DNA of 64,000 bases, from assembly GCF_025490915.1 (NCBI RefSeq), contig NZ_JANQBA010000013.1, positions 1-64,000 of the forward strand, in the 5' to 3' direction. A program made the translations under genes and the position numbers. Below, piece by piece: positions 8,431 to 16,920 of the stretch (position 1 is the first letter of the stretch; every line of letters starts with the position of its first letter). The notes beneath the pieces are model-generated. The model had not been told where the DNA came from. It saw only the letters and a list, made by a program, of their open reading frames with translations, and made no database searches. Source of the DNA: Lacticaseibacillus parakribbianus. Lineage in GTDB: Bacteria; Bacillota; Bacilli; Lactobacillales; Lactobacillaceae.

Positions 8431-8790
8431 TCAGCCCTCGTGGTGGTTGCCGTGGTGATGCTTGTGTGGCTTGGTCGGCAAGTCGGCGCCGGCCTGGCCC
8501 TTCGGCGCAACCGGTTGCTCGTGGTGCTGGCAGTGGCCGCCCTTGCCTGCCTCACAGTGGCCGCGGTGCAGTTCGGCGCGAAGCCGCACCTGCTTGGTGT
8601 GCTCGCGCTCGATCTTGAGGCGCTGGTGCATCAGGCAGATCTGGGTGCCGCCGACGATGGTCAAGGCGATTGGGATCACATGCACCAAGGCCAGCGGAAC
8701 CAGAATTTCCGGGTCGTTCTTGATGGTGTCGTTGAAGGCCGTCGCCGCCTGGGTCGCCGACTTGATGAATTCCTTAGAGGTTTTGAACAT
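8431..8790 (-). CDS. Small membrane protein with His-rich tail, function unknown
   Basis: About 119 residues. An amphipathic N-terminus (MFKTSKEFIKSATQAA) is followed by one hydrophobic segment (ILVPLALVHVIPIALTIVGG), a charged region, and a C-terminal tail with many histidines (HRGHCEAGKGGHCQHHEQ and KHHHGNHHEG). Two Cys lie within the His clusters. This suggests metal binding or a cytosolic metal-buffering tail, but I recognise no family. The chosen ATG at 8790 has only a weak ribosome binding site; an upstream in-frame start near 8871 would add about 27 residues. Monocistronic, with its own terminator. Confidence 0.6.
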   Translation of the reverse strand: MFKTSKEFIKSATQAATAFNDTIKNDPEILVPLALVHVIPIALTIVGGTQICLMHQRLKIEREHTKQVRLRAELHRGHCEAGKGGHCQHHEQPVAPKGQAGADLPTKPHKHHHGNHHEG

Positions 8791-8926
8791 GGCGAATACC
8801 TGAGTCACGCGGGAAGGTGGCGCGTCACGTTTCCTTTCGTATTGACCAACCTGAGACACGTGCGGCGGCACCTTCCGACTAACCGCCGCTTACCCTTCCA
8901 TCATACCAGCTTTCTGCGGCAACCGC

Positions 8927-9829
8927 TTACTTTTTGGCCGTTTTGGCCAGCCACTCGCCCAGGTGCTGGAAGTAATCCGCCGGGTTGTCCAGCATCTGGC
9001 CGTGCCCGGCCCCCGGGGTCACGTGCAGCTCGGCATCCGGGATGGTCGCGGCCATGCGCCGGGCGGCCGCCAGCGGCATCGTTTCGTGGCCGCCGAAGGT
9101 CAGGTAGGTCGGCACCGCGATTCTATGAATATCCGCGCGGCGGTCCCAGTCCTTCAAGGCGCCGACCATCACGAACTCGTTGTCGCCCTGAAAATGATTG
9201 TAAACCGGCGTCCCCATGGTGCTGATTAGGTGGCGCGGCTGCGGATCGGCCTGGTGGTGCAGGTAGTGTTCACCCAGCTCGGCCACCAGCGCCTCGTAGC
9301 GCGGTTCGGTGAAGGCGTGACGGGCCTCGACGTCCTTCATGTAGGCGACATCGGCCGGGGCGAACATCGCCTCACGAATCGCGTTGACGTTGACCAGGTA
9401 CTCGTCGAGGTTGTCGATCATCGAGCTCAGAATCAGGCCGCGCAGGTGCTGGCCGTAGCGCAGGGCGTACTCGATGGCCAAGACCCCGCCCCAGCTTTGC
9501 CCCAGCAAGAAGAAGTGGTCCAAGCCAAGCTTCTGCCGCACCTCCTCTACCTCCTGCACGTAGTAATCGATGGTCAAAAACCGCTCGCGGTTGGCGGGGT
9601 CGGTCCAGTCGGGCTGATCGGAGAACCAAGAGCCCAGCTGGTCGTAGCGGGTGACCCGGACCTGGTACGGGGCCAGCTTCTCCCCGAAGTTCTCGAACAC
9701 CTGGTTGTTGCCACCGGGGCCGCCGTGCAAAGTCATCAGGTGGATTGGGCCGCTACCGGTGGTTTGGGTCCAGAGGTGGTAGCCGTTGGCCAGGGTGACG
9801 AAGTGGGTGCCATTTGGCGCTGTTTTCAT
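8927..9829 (-). CDS. Proline iminopeptidase-like alpha/beta hydrolase
   Basis: 300 residues. HGGPGG at residues 35-40 (oxyanion hole of the prolyl aminopeptidase family) and GQSWGG with nucleophile S112 match PepI, which cuts N-terminal proline from peptides in lactobacilli. The C-terminal GAGHGQM provides the catalytic His. Where PepI usually has GxxDE the sequence reads FGGHETMP, so the usual triad Asp is not obvious. ATG at 9829 follows GGAAGTG. It is divergent from the P-type ATPase gene, sharing a ~127-bp AT-rich promoter region. Another S33 family hydrolase remains possible. Confidence 0.8.
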   Translation of the reverse strand: MKTAPNGTHFVTLANGYHLWTQTTGSGPIHLMTLHGGPGGNNQVFENFGEKLAPYQVRVTRYDQLGSWFSDQPDWTDPANRERFLTIDYYVQEVEEVRQKLGLDHFFLLGQSWGGVLAIEYALRYGQHLRGLILSSMIDNLDEYLVNVNAIREAMFAPADVAYMKDVEARHAFTEPRYEALVAELGEHYLHHQADPQPRHLISTMGTPVYNHFQGDNEFVMVGALKDWDRRADIHRIAVPTYLTFGGHETMPLAAARRMAATIPDAELHVTPGAGHGQMLDNPADYFQHLGEWLAKTAKK

Positions 9830-9956
9830 CTCAACACTTCCTTTATTGTCTTGCCCTTATCATACCGCTTATAAAGTTTGCTTAACACCGAAGCTGTTTT
9901 TTCCCATTCTCACCACCATCGCTTACAATAAGATTATCAATATCGGAGGTGTTGTC

Positions 9957-12284
9957 GTGTCACTTCAACCCACGGACCCCATTCAGGGCCTGACCGCCGC
10001 GCAAGTCCAGGCGCAGCTGGCGGCCGGCGACCATAACCAGCCCCTCAAACCGCTGACGCGAAGCGTCGGCACCATTATCGCCCAAAACACGCTCACCCTG
10101 TTCAACCTGGTGAACGTCGTGCTCGGCGCGTTCATCTTCACCACCGGCAGCTACAAAAACCTGCTGTTTTTGGGCGTGGCCATCATCAACACCGCCATCG
10201 GCACCTTCCAGGAAATTCGCAGCAAGCGGCGCATCGACGCGATGAGCATCCTCGCCGAGACACCGGTGACGGTTCGCCGCGCCGGTCAAGACGTTGAGAT
10301 TCGCCAGGAGGACTTGGTCATCGGCGACCTGCTGTTGCTGCGGCGCGGCGCCCAGGTGCCGGTCGACGGCCAGGTCGTCGCCACCAACGGCGTGGAGGCC
10401 GACGAAAGCCCCCTGACCGGCGAATCGCGTCCAATCACCAAGCAGGTGGGCGACGCGCTTTTGTCCGGCTCGTTCATCGTCGCCGGTCAGGCCACCATGC
10501 AGGTGACCGCGGTCGGCGCCGCCACCTTCGCGGCCAAGCTGGCGCTGGAGGCCAAGGCCGAAAAAAAGAGCCAAAGCCAGCTGCTGGACACGATCAACCG
10601 CATCATCCGCGTCTTAACCTACGTCCTGATTCCCCTGGGCGTCGCGCTGTTCACCGTGTCGATGATTCGGCGGGGTAACTACGACCGGGCAATTCTCAGC
10701 ACCAGCGCCGCGATGATCGGCATGATTCCCGAGGGGCTGGTGCTGTTGACCAACGTCGCCTTGGCGGTGTCGGCTCGCAACCTTGCCAACCGCCGCGTTC
10801 TGGTCCGGGCCCTGCCGGCCATCGAGGCGCTGGCGCGAGTCGACATCATCTGCCTGGACAAAACCGGCACGATCACCTCGGGCAAGCTGCGGGTCCAAGG
10901 CGCCCATCCGGTGGCCGGCACCACCAGCCAGACGCTGACCACGGCCGCGGCCGCCATCACCTACGCGCTGAACGACGACAACGAAACCGCCCTGGCGATT
11001 AAGGCCGCCTACCCGCGCCCGACTGGTTCGGCCAGCGCCACCGTCCCCTTCTCCAGCTCCCGCAAGTGGTCCGGCGCCAGCTTTGGCGAACGGCACCTGA
11101 TGATGGGGGCCCCCGAGTTCATTTTCCAGGGTGTGGTGCCGGCGGCGGCCGCCATCGCCGAGGCGACCCAGGCCGGCTTTCGCGTGATTGCCGTGGCGGA
11201 GGCGCAGGCCCTGACGCCCTTAACTAAGCCGCGCTTGTTGGGCTACCTGACCATCGCCGATGAGGTGCGGGCAACCGCCCCGGCTACCTTCCAGTTCTTC
11301 GCCAGCCAAGGCGTGGCGCTGAAGGTGATTTCAGGCGATAACCCGGTGACCGTCGCCAACGTGGCCAAGCAGGCCGAGCTGGCCGGGGCCGAGCACTACC
11401 TGGACATGGCGACCGTCGGCGAAGACGCGGATTTTGGCGCGTTGGCCGCGGCCTACACCGTCTTTGGCCGCGTCACCCCCACCCAAAAGAAGCAGCTGAT
11501 CGCCGCCATGCAGCAGGCCGGCCACACCGTTGCGATGACCGGCGACGGCGTCAACGACGTGCTGGCGCTGCGCCAGTCCGACTGTGGCATCGCCATGGCC
11601 AGCGGCGCCGAGGCCGCCAAGTCGATTGCCGACTTCGTGCTGCTGGATTCCAATTTCGACGCGATGACCGGCGTTTTGAACGAAGGCCGCCGCGTCATCA
11701 ACAACATCGAGCGCGTCGCCTCGATGTACCTGGTCAAAACGATTTTCTCGGTGATTCTCACCGCCATCTTCGTCTTCCTGCCGCTGGATTACCCGATTAC
11801 CCCGATCAACCTGACGCCGGTGTCGGCGATTGCCGTGGCGATTCCCTCGTTCTTCTTGACCCTCGAGCCCAACTTCGCGCGGGTCACCGGCCAGTTCATG
11901 CAAAAAGTGATGACGCTGGCCGCCCCGGCCGCCTTGGCCGTGGTCGCCTACACCCTTGTCCTGACCTGGTTTGAGGCGGCGTTCGGCTGGTCGTTTGCCA
12001 CCACCTCCACCTTGGTCGTCTTCATGATCGGCGTCATCGAGTACCACGTTTTGATTCTGGTCTGCCGGCCGTTCAACCGCTACAAGCTGCTGATGCTGGT
12101 GCTGATTGCCGCCGCGTTCTTCGGCACCTTCTTCGTCGCCAACTCGGTGTTCTCGCTGGCCAGCCTGTGGCGCATCGACCTGGCCCTAGTCTACCTGCCG
12201 GCCCTGGCCTCCAGCGTTCCGGTCTACTTCCTGCTTCAGGAGTTCCTGGGGCGACGGCTGCTGTCGCGCATCAACTGGCGCTGA
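9957..12284 (+). CDS. CtpE-like P-type cation-transporting ATPase
   Basis: 775 residues; GTG start at 9957 after GGAGGT (9945-9950). Motifs in order: LTGES (actuator domain), MIPEGL in the fourth membrane helix, DKTGT with phosphorylated D301, and GDGVNDVLAL in the hinge. Six C-terminal membrane helices are predicted. The PEGL motif with a short N-terminus and no heavy-metal-binding CXXC domain resembles mycobacterial CtpE and its relatives, which move Ca2+, rather than Cu/Cd exporters. Ion specificity is inferred. Divergent from the peptidase gene. Confidence 0.85.
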   Translation: MSLQPTDPIQGLTAAQVQAQLAAGDHNQPLKPLTRSVGTIIAQNTLTLFNLVNVVLGAFIFTTGSYKNLLFLGVAIINTAIGTFQEIRSKRRIDAMSILAETPVTVRRAGQDVEIRQEDLVIGDLLLLRRGAQVPVDGQVVATNGVEADESPLTGESRPITKQVGDALLSGSFIVAGQATMQVTAVGAATFAAKLALEAKAEKKSQSQLLDTINRIIRVLTYVLIPLGVALFTVSMIRRGNYDRAILSTSAAMIGMIPEGLVLLTNVALAVSARNLANRRVLVRALPAIEALARVDIICLDKTGTITSGKLRVQGAHPVAGTTSQTLTTAAAAITYALNDDNETALAIKAAYPRPTGSASATVPFSSSRKWSGASFGERHLMMGAPEFIFQGVVPAAAAIAEATQAGFRVIAVAEAQALTPLTKPRLLGYLTIADEVRATAPATFQFFASQGVALKVISGDNPVTVANVAKQAELAGAEHYLDMATVGEDADFGALAAAYTVFGRVTPTQKKQLIAAMQQAGHTVAMTGDGVNDVLALRQSDCGIAMASGAEAAKSIADFVLLDSNFDAMTGVLNEGRRVINNIERVASMYLVKTIFSVILTAIFVFLPLDYPITPINLTPVSAIAVAIPSFFLTLEPNFARVTGQFMQKVMTLAAPAALAVVAYTLVLTWFEAAFGWSFATTSTLVVFMIGVIEYHVLILVCRPFNRYKLLMLVLIAAAFFGTFFVANSVFSLASLWRIDLALVYLPALASSVPVYFLLQEFLGRRLLSRINWR

Positions 12285-12293
12285 GCCACTGCC

Positions 12294-12344
12294 AAAAAGA
12301 CGGCCCCACCACCGCGTTGCCGCGGTGGTGGGGCCGTCTTTTTG
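12294..12344. terminator. Strong bidirectional terminator
   Basis: AAAAAGACGGCCCCACCACCGCG pairs with CGCGGTGGTGGGGCCGTCTTTTT around a GTTGC loop. It closes both the + ATPase gene and the - sugar-acid operon. Confidence 0.9.
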
Positions 12345-12353
12345 GTTTTCACG

Positions 12354-13544
12354 CTACTGCGCCTGTTGGGCCTGGGGCCGCTCAGCGTAGGCATCCACCG
12401 TCTGCCGGTTCAGCAAGCCGCACAGCCGCGCGATGGTCTCGCCGACCATGTGGGCGTTGGCCCGGGTCTCGTCCAGCGCCTCTTCCAGCGTCTGTGGCCC
12501 CGCCGGCAGCGGCAACACCAGGTCGATGCCGGCCGCATAGCTTGCGGCCAGCTTGGCCGCGCGGCTGCCGACGACGGCGACCACCGGCAACCCATGGGCC
12601 TTGGCCAGCCGGGCGATGCCGACCGGTGCCTTGCCGGCCGCCGACTGGTTGTCCAGCCGGCCCTCGCCGGTCACCACTAAGGTCCCCGGCCGCAGCTTGG
12701 CCTCAAAGCCCACCAGCCGCAAGATCTCATCGATGCCAGAGGTCACCGTCGCCCGGGTGAAGGCCAAAAGCCCTGCCCCCAGGCCACCGGCCGCCCCAGC
12801 CCCGGCGCGGTTGGCGACGCCTTCGCCAAGCGCCGACTCAAGCAGCCGATCGTAATGCGCCAGCCAGCCGTCGACCGCCTGAACAAGCGCTGGGTTCAGC
12901 CCCTTTTGCGGCCCGAACACCGCCGCCGCCCCGGTGGGGCCGCACAGCGGGTTTTGGACGTCGGATAAAATGCGAATGGTCAGCCCGGCCACCTGCGGGT
13001 TGATCCCGGCGGCGTCGACTCGCGCCAGCTGCGACAGCCCCTGGGCGCCACGGGGAATCTGGTGGCCGGCCGAATCTTCAAGCCGCACCCCGATGGCCTG
13101 GGCCAACCCGGCCCCGCCATCGGTGGTAGCACTGCCACCAAGCCCCATGTAGACGGTTCGCGCCCCGAGCTCGGCGGCGGCCAAAAGCAGCTGCCCCACC
13201 CCGTAGGTCGACGCGGCCAGGGCATCGGCCGCGGTCTGGTGCGTCAGGCCCAGCCCGGCGGCCTCGGCCATCTCGATCACCGCCGTTGTGGCGTCGAGCA
13301 TGGCAAACTTGGCGGCCACCGGCTGCCCGAGCGGCCCGGTGACCTGACGGACAATCAGCTGACCCGGTCGCGCCGCCAGCAGTGCGGCCAGGGTGCCTTC
13401 GCCGCCGTCTGCTATCGGGACCACCGTGGTTTCAAGCGTTGCGTCAGCGCCGGCAATGCCTTCCTGGACCCACGTTCCGATTTCGCGACTGGTCGCACTC
13501 CCTTTGAGCGAATCAATCGCGATCACCACGCGTTTCATCGTCAT
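12354..13544 (-). CDS. Glycerate kinase (GarK/GlxK family)
   Basis: 396 residues. Starts MTMKRVVIAIDSLKGSATS, with the SFKG/SLKG motif, PIADGGEGT and GLGGSATTDGGAGLAQA characteristic of the type-I glycerate kinase family, which phosphorylates D-glycerate to 2-phosphoglycerate. ATG 13544 is preferred over 13553 because of the spacing from AAGAAAGAAGG. Last gene of a minus-strand operon with the DapA-family enzyme, transporter and two dehydrogenases; it would feed the glycerate made from sugar diacids into glycolysis. Confidence 0.9.
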   Translation of the reverse strand: MTMKRVVIAIDSLKGSATSREIGTWVQEGIAGADATLETTVVPIADGGEGTLAALLAARPGQLIVRQVTGPLGQPVAAKFAMLDATTAVIEMAEAAGLGLTHQTAADALAASTYGVGQLLLAAAELGARTVYMGLGGSATTDGGAGLAQAIGVRLEDSAGHQIPRGAQGLSQLARVDAAGINPQVAGLTIRILSDVQNPLCGPTGAAAVFGPQKGLNPALVQAVDGWLAHYDRLLESALGEGVANRAGAGAAGGLGAGLLAFTRATVTSGIDEILRLVGFEAKLRPGTLVVTGEGRLDNQSAAGKAPVGIARLAKAHGLPVVAVVGSRAAKLAASYAAGIDLVLPLPAGPQTLEEALDETRANAHMVGETIARLCGLLNRQTVDAYAERPQAQQAQ

Positions 13545-13571
13545 TGTCAACACCTTCTTTCTTCCCAGACT

Positions 13572-14474
13572 TTAGAGCAGGCCGGCCTCAATCATCGCCG
13601 CCTTCATGTCGGCCAGAATCTTCGGGTTGGCGGCCTCTGTCGGCAGCACCGAGGCACCGACGTTCAGGCCCATCAGGTTGGCCATGTCCTTGGTGGCCGC
13701 CGGGAAGCTGGCCGGGTTTTGCGACAGCCGCACCGGGTTCAGGCGGAACTGAGCCGCCCGGGAGCCGGCAACGTCGCCGGCCTCGTACAGGTCGTAGATG
13801 GACGTGACCAAATCTGGGAAAATGTTGGCGGTGGAGCAGACGGCCCCGACCGCACCCAGGCACAGCGCCGGGAAAATCACGGTGTCCTTGCCGACCAATA
13901 CTTGGAACGCGATGTCTTGCGTCCGGCGCAGCAGCTCGGAATCAAAGGTGATGTCACCGCTTGAGTCCTTGATGCCGACGATGTTGTCGACGTTGTGGGC
14001 GAGGTCCACAATCGTATCGGCCTTCACCGTGTAGCCGGTCAGCCCCGGGTTGTTGTAGATCAAGACGCGGGTGTCGGGAATCGAGTCGGCAATCGCCTTG
14101 TAGTGGTGGTACAGCGCCTCATCGGTCGGGTGGATGAACATCGGCTGCAGCACGGAAATCGCGTCGACGCCGAGCTTGACCGCGGCCTGGGCCAGCCGAA
14201 TCACGTGCTTCGTGCGAATCTGACCGATGCCGAAGAACACCGGCACCCGCCCGGCCGCGGTTTTGACAATCACGTCGGCCGCGTGAAGCAGCTCGTCGTC
14301 GTCGAACATGTAGAACTCACTGTTGCTGCCGAAGGCCAAAATGCCGTCGACACCGTGGTCGATCACGTGGTTGACCTGCTTGGCCAGCTTCTCGTCGTCG
14401 ATGTTCTCGTCGGCGTCAACCGGCGTCAAAAGCGGGACAATGATGCCCTTGATATCACTTGGATCTAAAGTCAT
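13572..14474 (-). CDS. DapA-family lyase (sugar-acid aldolase or dehydratase)
   Basis: 300 residues of the dihydrodipicolinate synthase/N-acetylneuraminate lyase TIM-barrel family. GIIVPLLTPVDADENID is the N-terminal signature, YNNPGLTGY holds the catalytic Tyr, and VGIKDSSGD the Schiff-base Lys. In this operon (glucarate dehydratase, reductases, glycerate kinase) it most likely acts on 5-keto-4-deoxyglucarate. Two outcomes are possible: aldol cleavage to pyruvate and tartronate semialdehyde (fits glycerate kinase), or KdgD-type dehydration/decarboxylation to 2-oxoglutarate semialdehyde. ATG 14474 is chosen because GGAAAGG sits 9 bp upstream. Confidence 0.85.
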   Translation of the reverse strand: MTLDPSDIKGIIVPLLTPVDADENIDDEKLAKQVNHVIDHGVDGILAFGSNSEFYMFDDDELLHAADVIVKTAAGRVPVFFGIGQIRTKHVIRLAQAAVKLGVDAISVLQPMFIHPTDEALYHHYKAIADSIPDTRVLIYNNPGLTGYTVKADTIVDLAHNVDNIVGIKDSSGDITFDSELLRRTQDIAFQVLVGKDTVIFPALCLGAVGAVCSTANIFPDLVTSIYDLYEAGDVAGSRAAQFRLNPVRLSQNPASFPAATKDMANLMGLNVGASVLPTEAANPKILADMKAAMIEAGLL

Positions 14475-14513
14475 GGTAGTCATCCTTTCCAAATCAGCAC
14501 CGAGTGCGGCAGC

Positions 14514-14549
14514 AGGAGCCGGCGGATGCGAGAACCATCCGCGGCTCCT
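14514..14549 (-). other. Intercistronic hairpin within the sugar-acid operon
   Basis: AGGAGCCG(C)GGATG and CATCC(GC)CGGCTCCT form a long stem on the transcript between the transporter and DapA-family genes. No U run follows, so it is more likely a processing or stability element than a terminator. Confidence 0.6.
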
Positions 14550-14574
14550 GACTGCGACAAGGTTAAGTTAGCGG

Positions 14575-15864
14575 TTAAAGAAAGCCCTTGAACACCGTTA
14601 CCAGCGCCAGAATCGTGGTGGCACCCAGCACAATGTTTTCAAACCAGTTGTTCCGCCGTGCGGTGCCCAGGAACTTCTTGCTGTTCGTCACGTAAAGGAC
14701 GCCCAGCGCAATGATCGGCACAATCACAACGTTCAGGGAGTTCCCAAACAAGGTCAGGAACACTTGACCAGGCATGTGCGGCAGAGACCAGATGAACGCG
14801 GAGGCAAGCATCAGGCCAAGGAAAATCGGGTAAATCTTGTCGTTTTGAATCTTGTCGTACTTGCCCTTGCGCGATGGAATCAGCTCGTTCAGGTTGGCGA
14901 TGGCCAGCTTCGTGAAGCCAATGGCGTTACCCGCAGTGGAGGTGAACAGCGCCCCGAACACGCCCAGGTAGAAGATCTTGGAGCCGGTGGTGCCCAGGTA
15001 CATCTCAAGCGCCTTGCCGATATCGGACAAAGACTTGACCTGAATGCCGTTAGGACGAAGAATTTCGGCGCCGACAATCCACACGCACAACACCAGCAGG
15101 GCGCCCATGATGACGGAGAACAACAGGCTCTTGGTCTGGCTCTTCATGGTCTTAGGGTCACGCACCCCGCCTTCGGACAGGTTGATGCCGTGGAACAGGT
15201 TGCCCAGTGAACCGGCAGTTGCTCCGACCAAGCCCATGATGACCAGCATCACGTCGTAGGCCCCATCGTCGTTAGGAATCTGGAACAAGAAGGCGCCTTG
15301 CGCAATCTGGCCGACATCCGGCTTCACGTAGATTGCGAGGATAATGAACACGGAGACCAGAACGGCCATCAGAATCTTGAAAATTGACTCGACCTTGCCG
15401 AACAGGCTGCGGCCGAGAAGCAGGAATGCGATAACCCCGATGACGGCCGCCCAAAGCGTTTCGGCCGGAACATTGATCAACCAGCCAAAGCACTGCGCCG
15501 CCCCTTTGAGAATGTAGCCGACGGTCAGGTTACCCATGATGACCGAGGCAATGAACAGGAACAGGGGGAAGATCTTGGTGATTTCGGCGAAGGTCGCGAC
15601 CATCGACTTGCCGTCCTTGTTCATCAGCTCGTAGCGCGTCATCGTGTTGACGATGACGAAGCGAATCAGGTTTGAGAGGATCAGGACCCACATCAGAGCG
15701 TAGCCGTAGCTGGCGCCTGACACCGCTGAGTTGATGATGTCCCCAGCACCGAGCCAGGAGAACACGGTGATGACGGCGGGGCCGATGTTTCTCAGGAATG
15801 TTTTAACCTTGGTACCGGTAGTACTTTGCTTGTTTTCAGTTGGTGTGACGGTGTTTTGCATCAT
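14575..15864 (-). CDS. Nramp-fold transporter lacking the metal-binding motifs
   Basis: 429 residues, about 11 membrane segments. The overall pattern is that of the Nramp family (NIGPAVITVF at the start of helix 1, C-terminal ALGVLYVTNSKKFLG), but helix 1 reads SWLGAGDIIN where metal transporters have DPGN, and the helix-6 MPH motif is replaced by GSLGNLFHG. The residues that coordinate Mn2+/Fe2+ are therefore missing. It sits between a D-2-hydroxyacid dehydrogenase and a DapA-family enzyme, 13 bp from the former, so it is probably the uptake system for the sugar acid. ATG 15864 follows AAAGGATGG. Annotation as a Mn2+ transporter would be unsafe. Confidence 0.8.
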   Translation of the reverse strand: MMQNTVTPTENKQSTTGTKVKTFLRNIGPAVITVFSWLGAGDIINSAVSGASYGYALMWVLILSNLIRFVIVNTMTRYELMNKDGKSMVATFAEITKIFPLFLFIASVIMGNLTVGYILKGAAQCFGWLINVPAETLWAAVIGVIAFLLLGRSLFGKVESIFKILMAVLVSVFIILAIYVKPDVGQIAQGAFLFQIPNDDGAYDVMLVIMGLVGATAGSLGNLFHGINLSEGGVRDPKTMKSQTKSLLFSVIMGALLVLCVWIVGAEILRPNGIQVKSLSDIGKALEMYLGTTGSKIFYLGVFGALFTSTAGNAIGFTKLAIANLNELIPSRKGKYDKIQNDKIYPIFLGLMLASAFIWSLPHMPGQVFLTLFGNSLNVVIVPIIALGVLYVTNSKKFLGTARRNNWFENIVLGATTILALVTVFKGFL

Positions 15865-15877
15865 GCACCCATCCTTT

Positions 15878-16825
15878 CTAGACAATACGATTGATCAGCA
15901 AGTCGCCATTTGTTACGAATTGAGCAAGATTGGGCAAAAAAATTTCATTCAATAAGTGCGTCTTGAACTTCGGTGTCATGCCGGCCACGTGTGGGCTCAG
16001 CACGACGTTTGGCAGCTGCCAGAGCGGGTCATCCGCCGGCAGCGGCTCGGTTTCGTAAACATCCAGGTAAACGTTGCTCAACTTGCCAGCCTTCAAGGCC
16101 CGAATCACGGCCTGGGTGTCCATCGAGGTGCCGCGCCCGACGTTGACGAACTTGGCCCCCGGGCGAACCTGAGCGAAGAACGCGTCGTCGTAAAAGTGCG
16201 TGGTCTCAGGTGTCAGCGGCAGCGTGTTGACGATGAAATCCGCCGTCGGCAGAATTTCGGGCAACCGGTCGAGCGGTACGACCTCGCTGAAGCCGTCGTG
16301 GGGCTTGGGGAACTTGTCGACCCCCACCACGTTGAGCTTGAAGGCGGCGGCGAGCTGCCCCACCCGGGCGCCGACGCGGCCGACGCCGAGAATCAGCATG
16401 GTCTGACCAGCTAGCGGCCGTTGCACCACGGTGTCGCGGCCCCACTCGTGCTTGGCCTGAAGCGTCAAGATCTGACGCAGGTCGCGAACGTCGAGCAGCA
16501 GCATTCCCATCACGTGCTCGGCAATGGCGTCGCCGTGCAACCCGGCGGCATTGCTCAGCATCACCCCGGCCGCCTTGAGCTTCGCGAGGTCCCAGAAGTC
16601 GACCCCGGCCGAGCGTCCTTGAATCCACTTCAAGCGGTTATTCGGCACGGCCATGATGGCGTCGGAGTCGTTGCCCTTGCCGCCGAGAATAATCTCGACG
16701 TCTGCTTTGCGTTCAGCCGGCAAGCCTTGCCACGCGGTGTAAACATCGTACTGCGGGTAATCAACGGCCAGTGCCTGAACCTGATCCTCGTGCAGCGGCT
16801 GGATGACGTAAAGAACTGGTTTCAT
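15878..16825 (-). CDS. D-2-hydroxyacid dehydrogenase (GhrA-type)
   Basis: 315 residues. Rossmann motif GVGRVGARVGQLA with Asp after strand 2 (VGVDKF) suggests NAD. Catalytic residues: Arg in NVGRGTS, Glu in DVYETEPLP, His in SPHVAGM. The short catalytic domain (VIQPLHEDQVQAL) resembles glyoxylate/hydroxypyruvate reductases. Its partner downstream of 16921 is a clear paralogue. In this operon the pair may reduce hydroxypyruvate or tartronate semialdehyde to glycerate for glycerate kinase (inference). Starts at ATG 16825 after AAGGAGAAGC. Confidence 0.87.
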   Translation of the reverse strand: MKPVLYVIQPLHEDQVQALAVDYPQYDVYTAWQGLPAERKADVEIILGGKGNDSDAIMAVPNNRLKWIQGRSAGVDFWDLAKLKAAGVMLSNAAGLHGDAIAEHVMGMLLLDVRDLRQILTLQAKHEWGRDTVVQRPLAGQTMLILGVGRVGARVGQLAAAFKLNVVGVDKFPKPHDGFSEVVPLDRLPEILPTADFIVNTLPLTPETTHFYDDAFFAQVRPGAKFVNVGRGTSMDTQAVIRALKAGKLSNVYLDVYETEPLPADDPLWQLPNVVLSPHVAGMTPKFKTHLLNEIFLPNLAQFVTNGDLLINRIV

Positions 16826-16920
16826 ACGCTTCTCCTTTTCACTTCAATCCCGTAGGCGCAGCTTGGGCAGCCGCCCAGGATTGGGCGGTTCAACAAGCCG
16901 CACCTGCGCGGCTTCAGCGG

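Noticed and set aside
14575-15864. Mn2+ transporter MntH
   Set aside because: DPGN and MPH metal motifs are missing and the gene context is sugar-acid metabolism.
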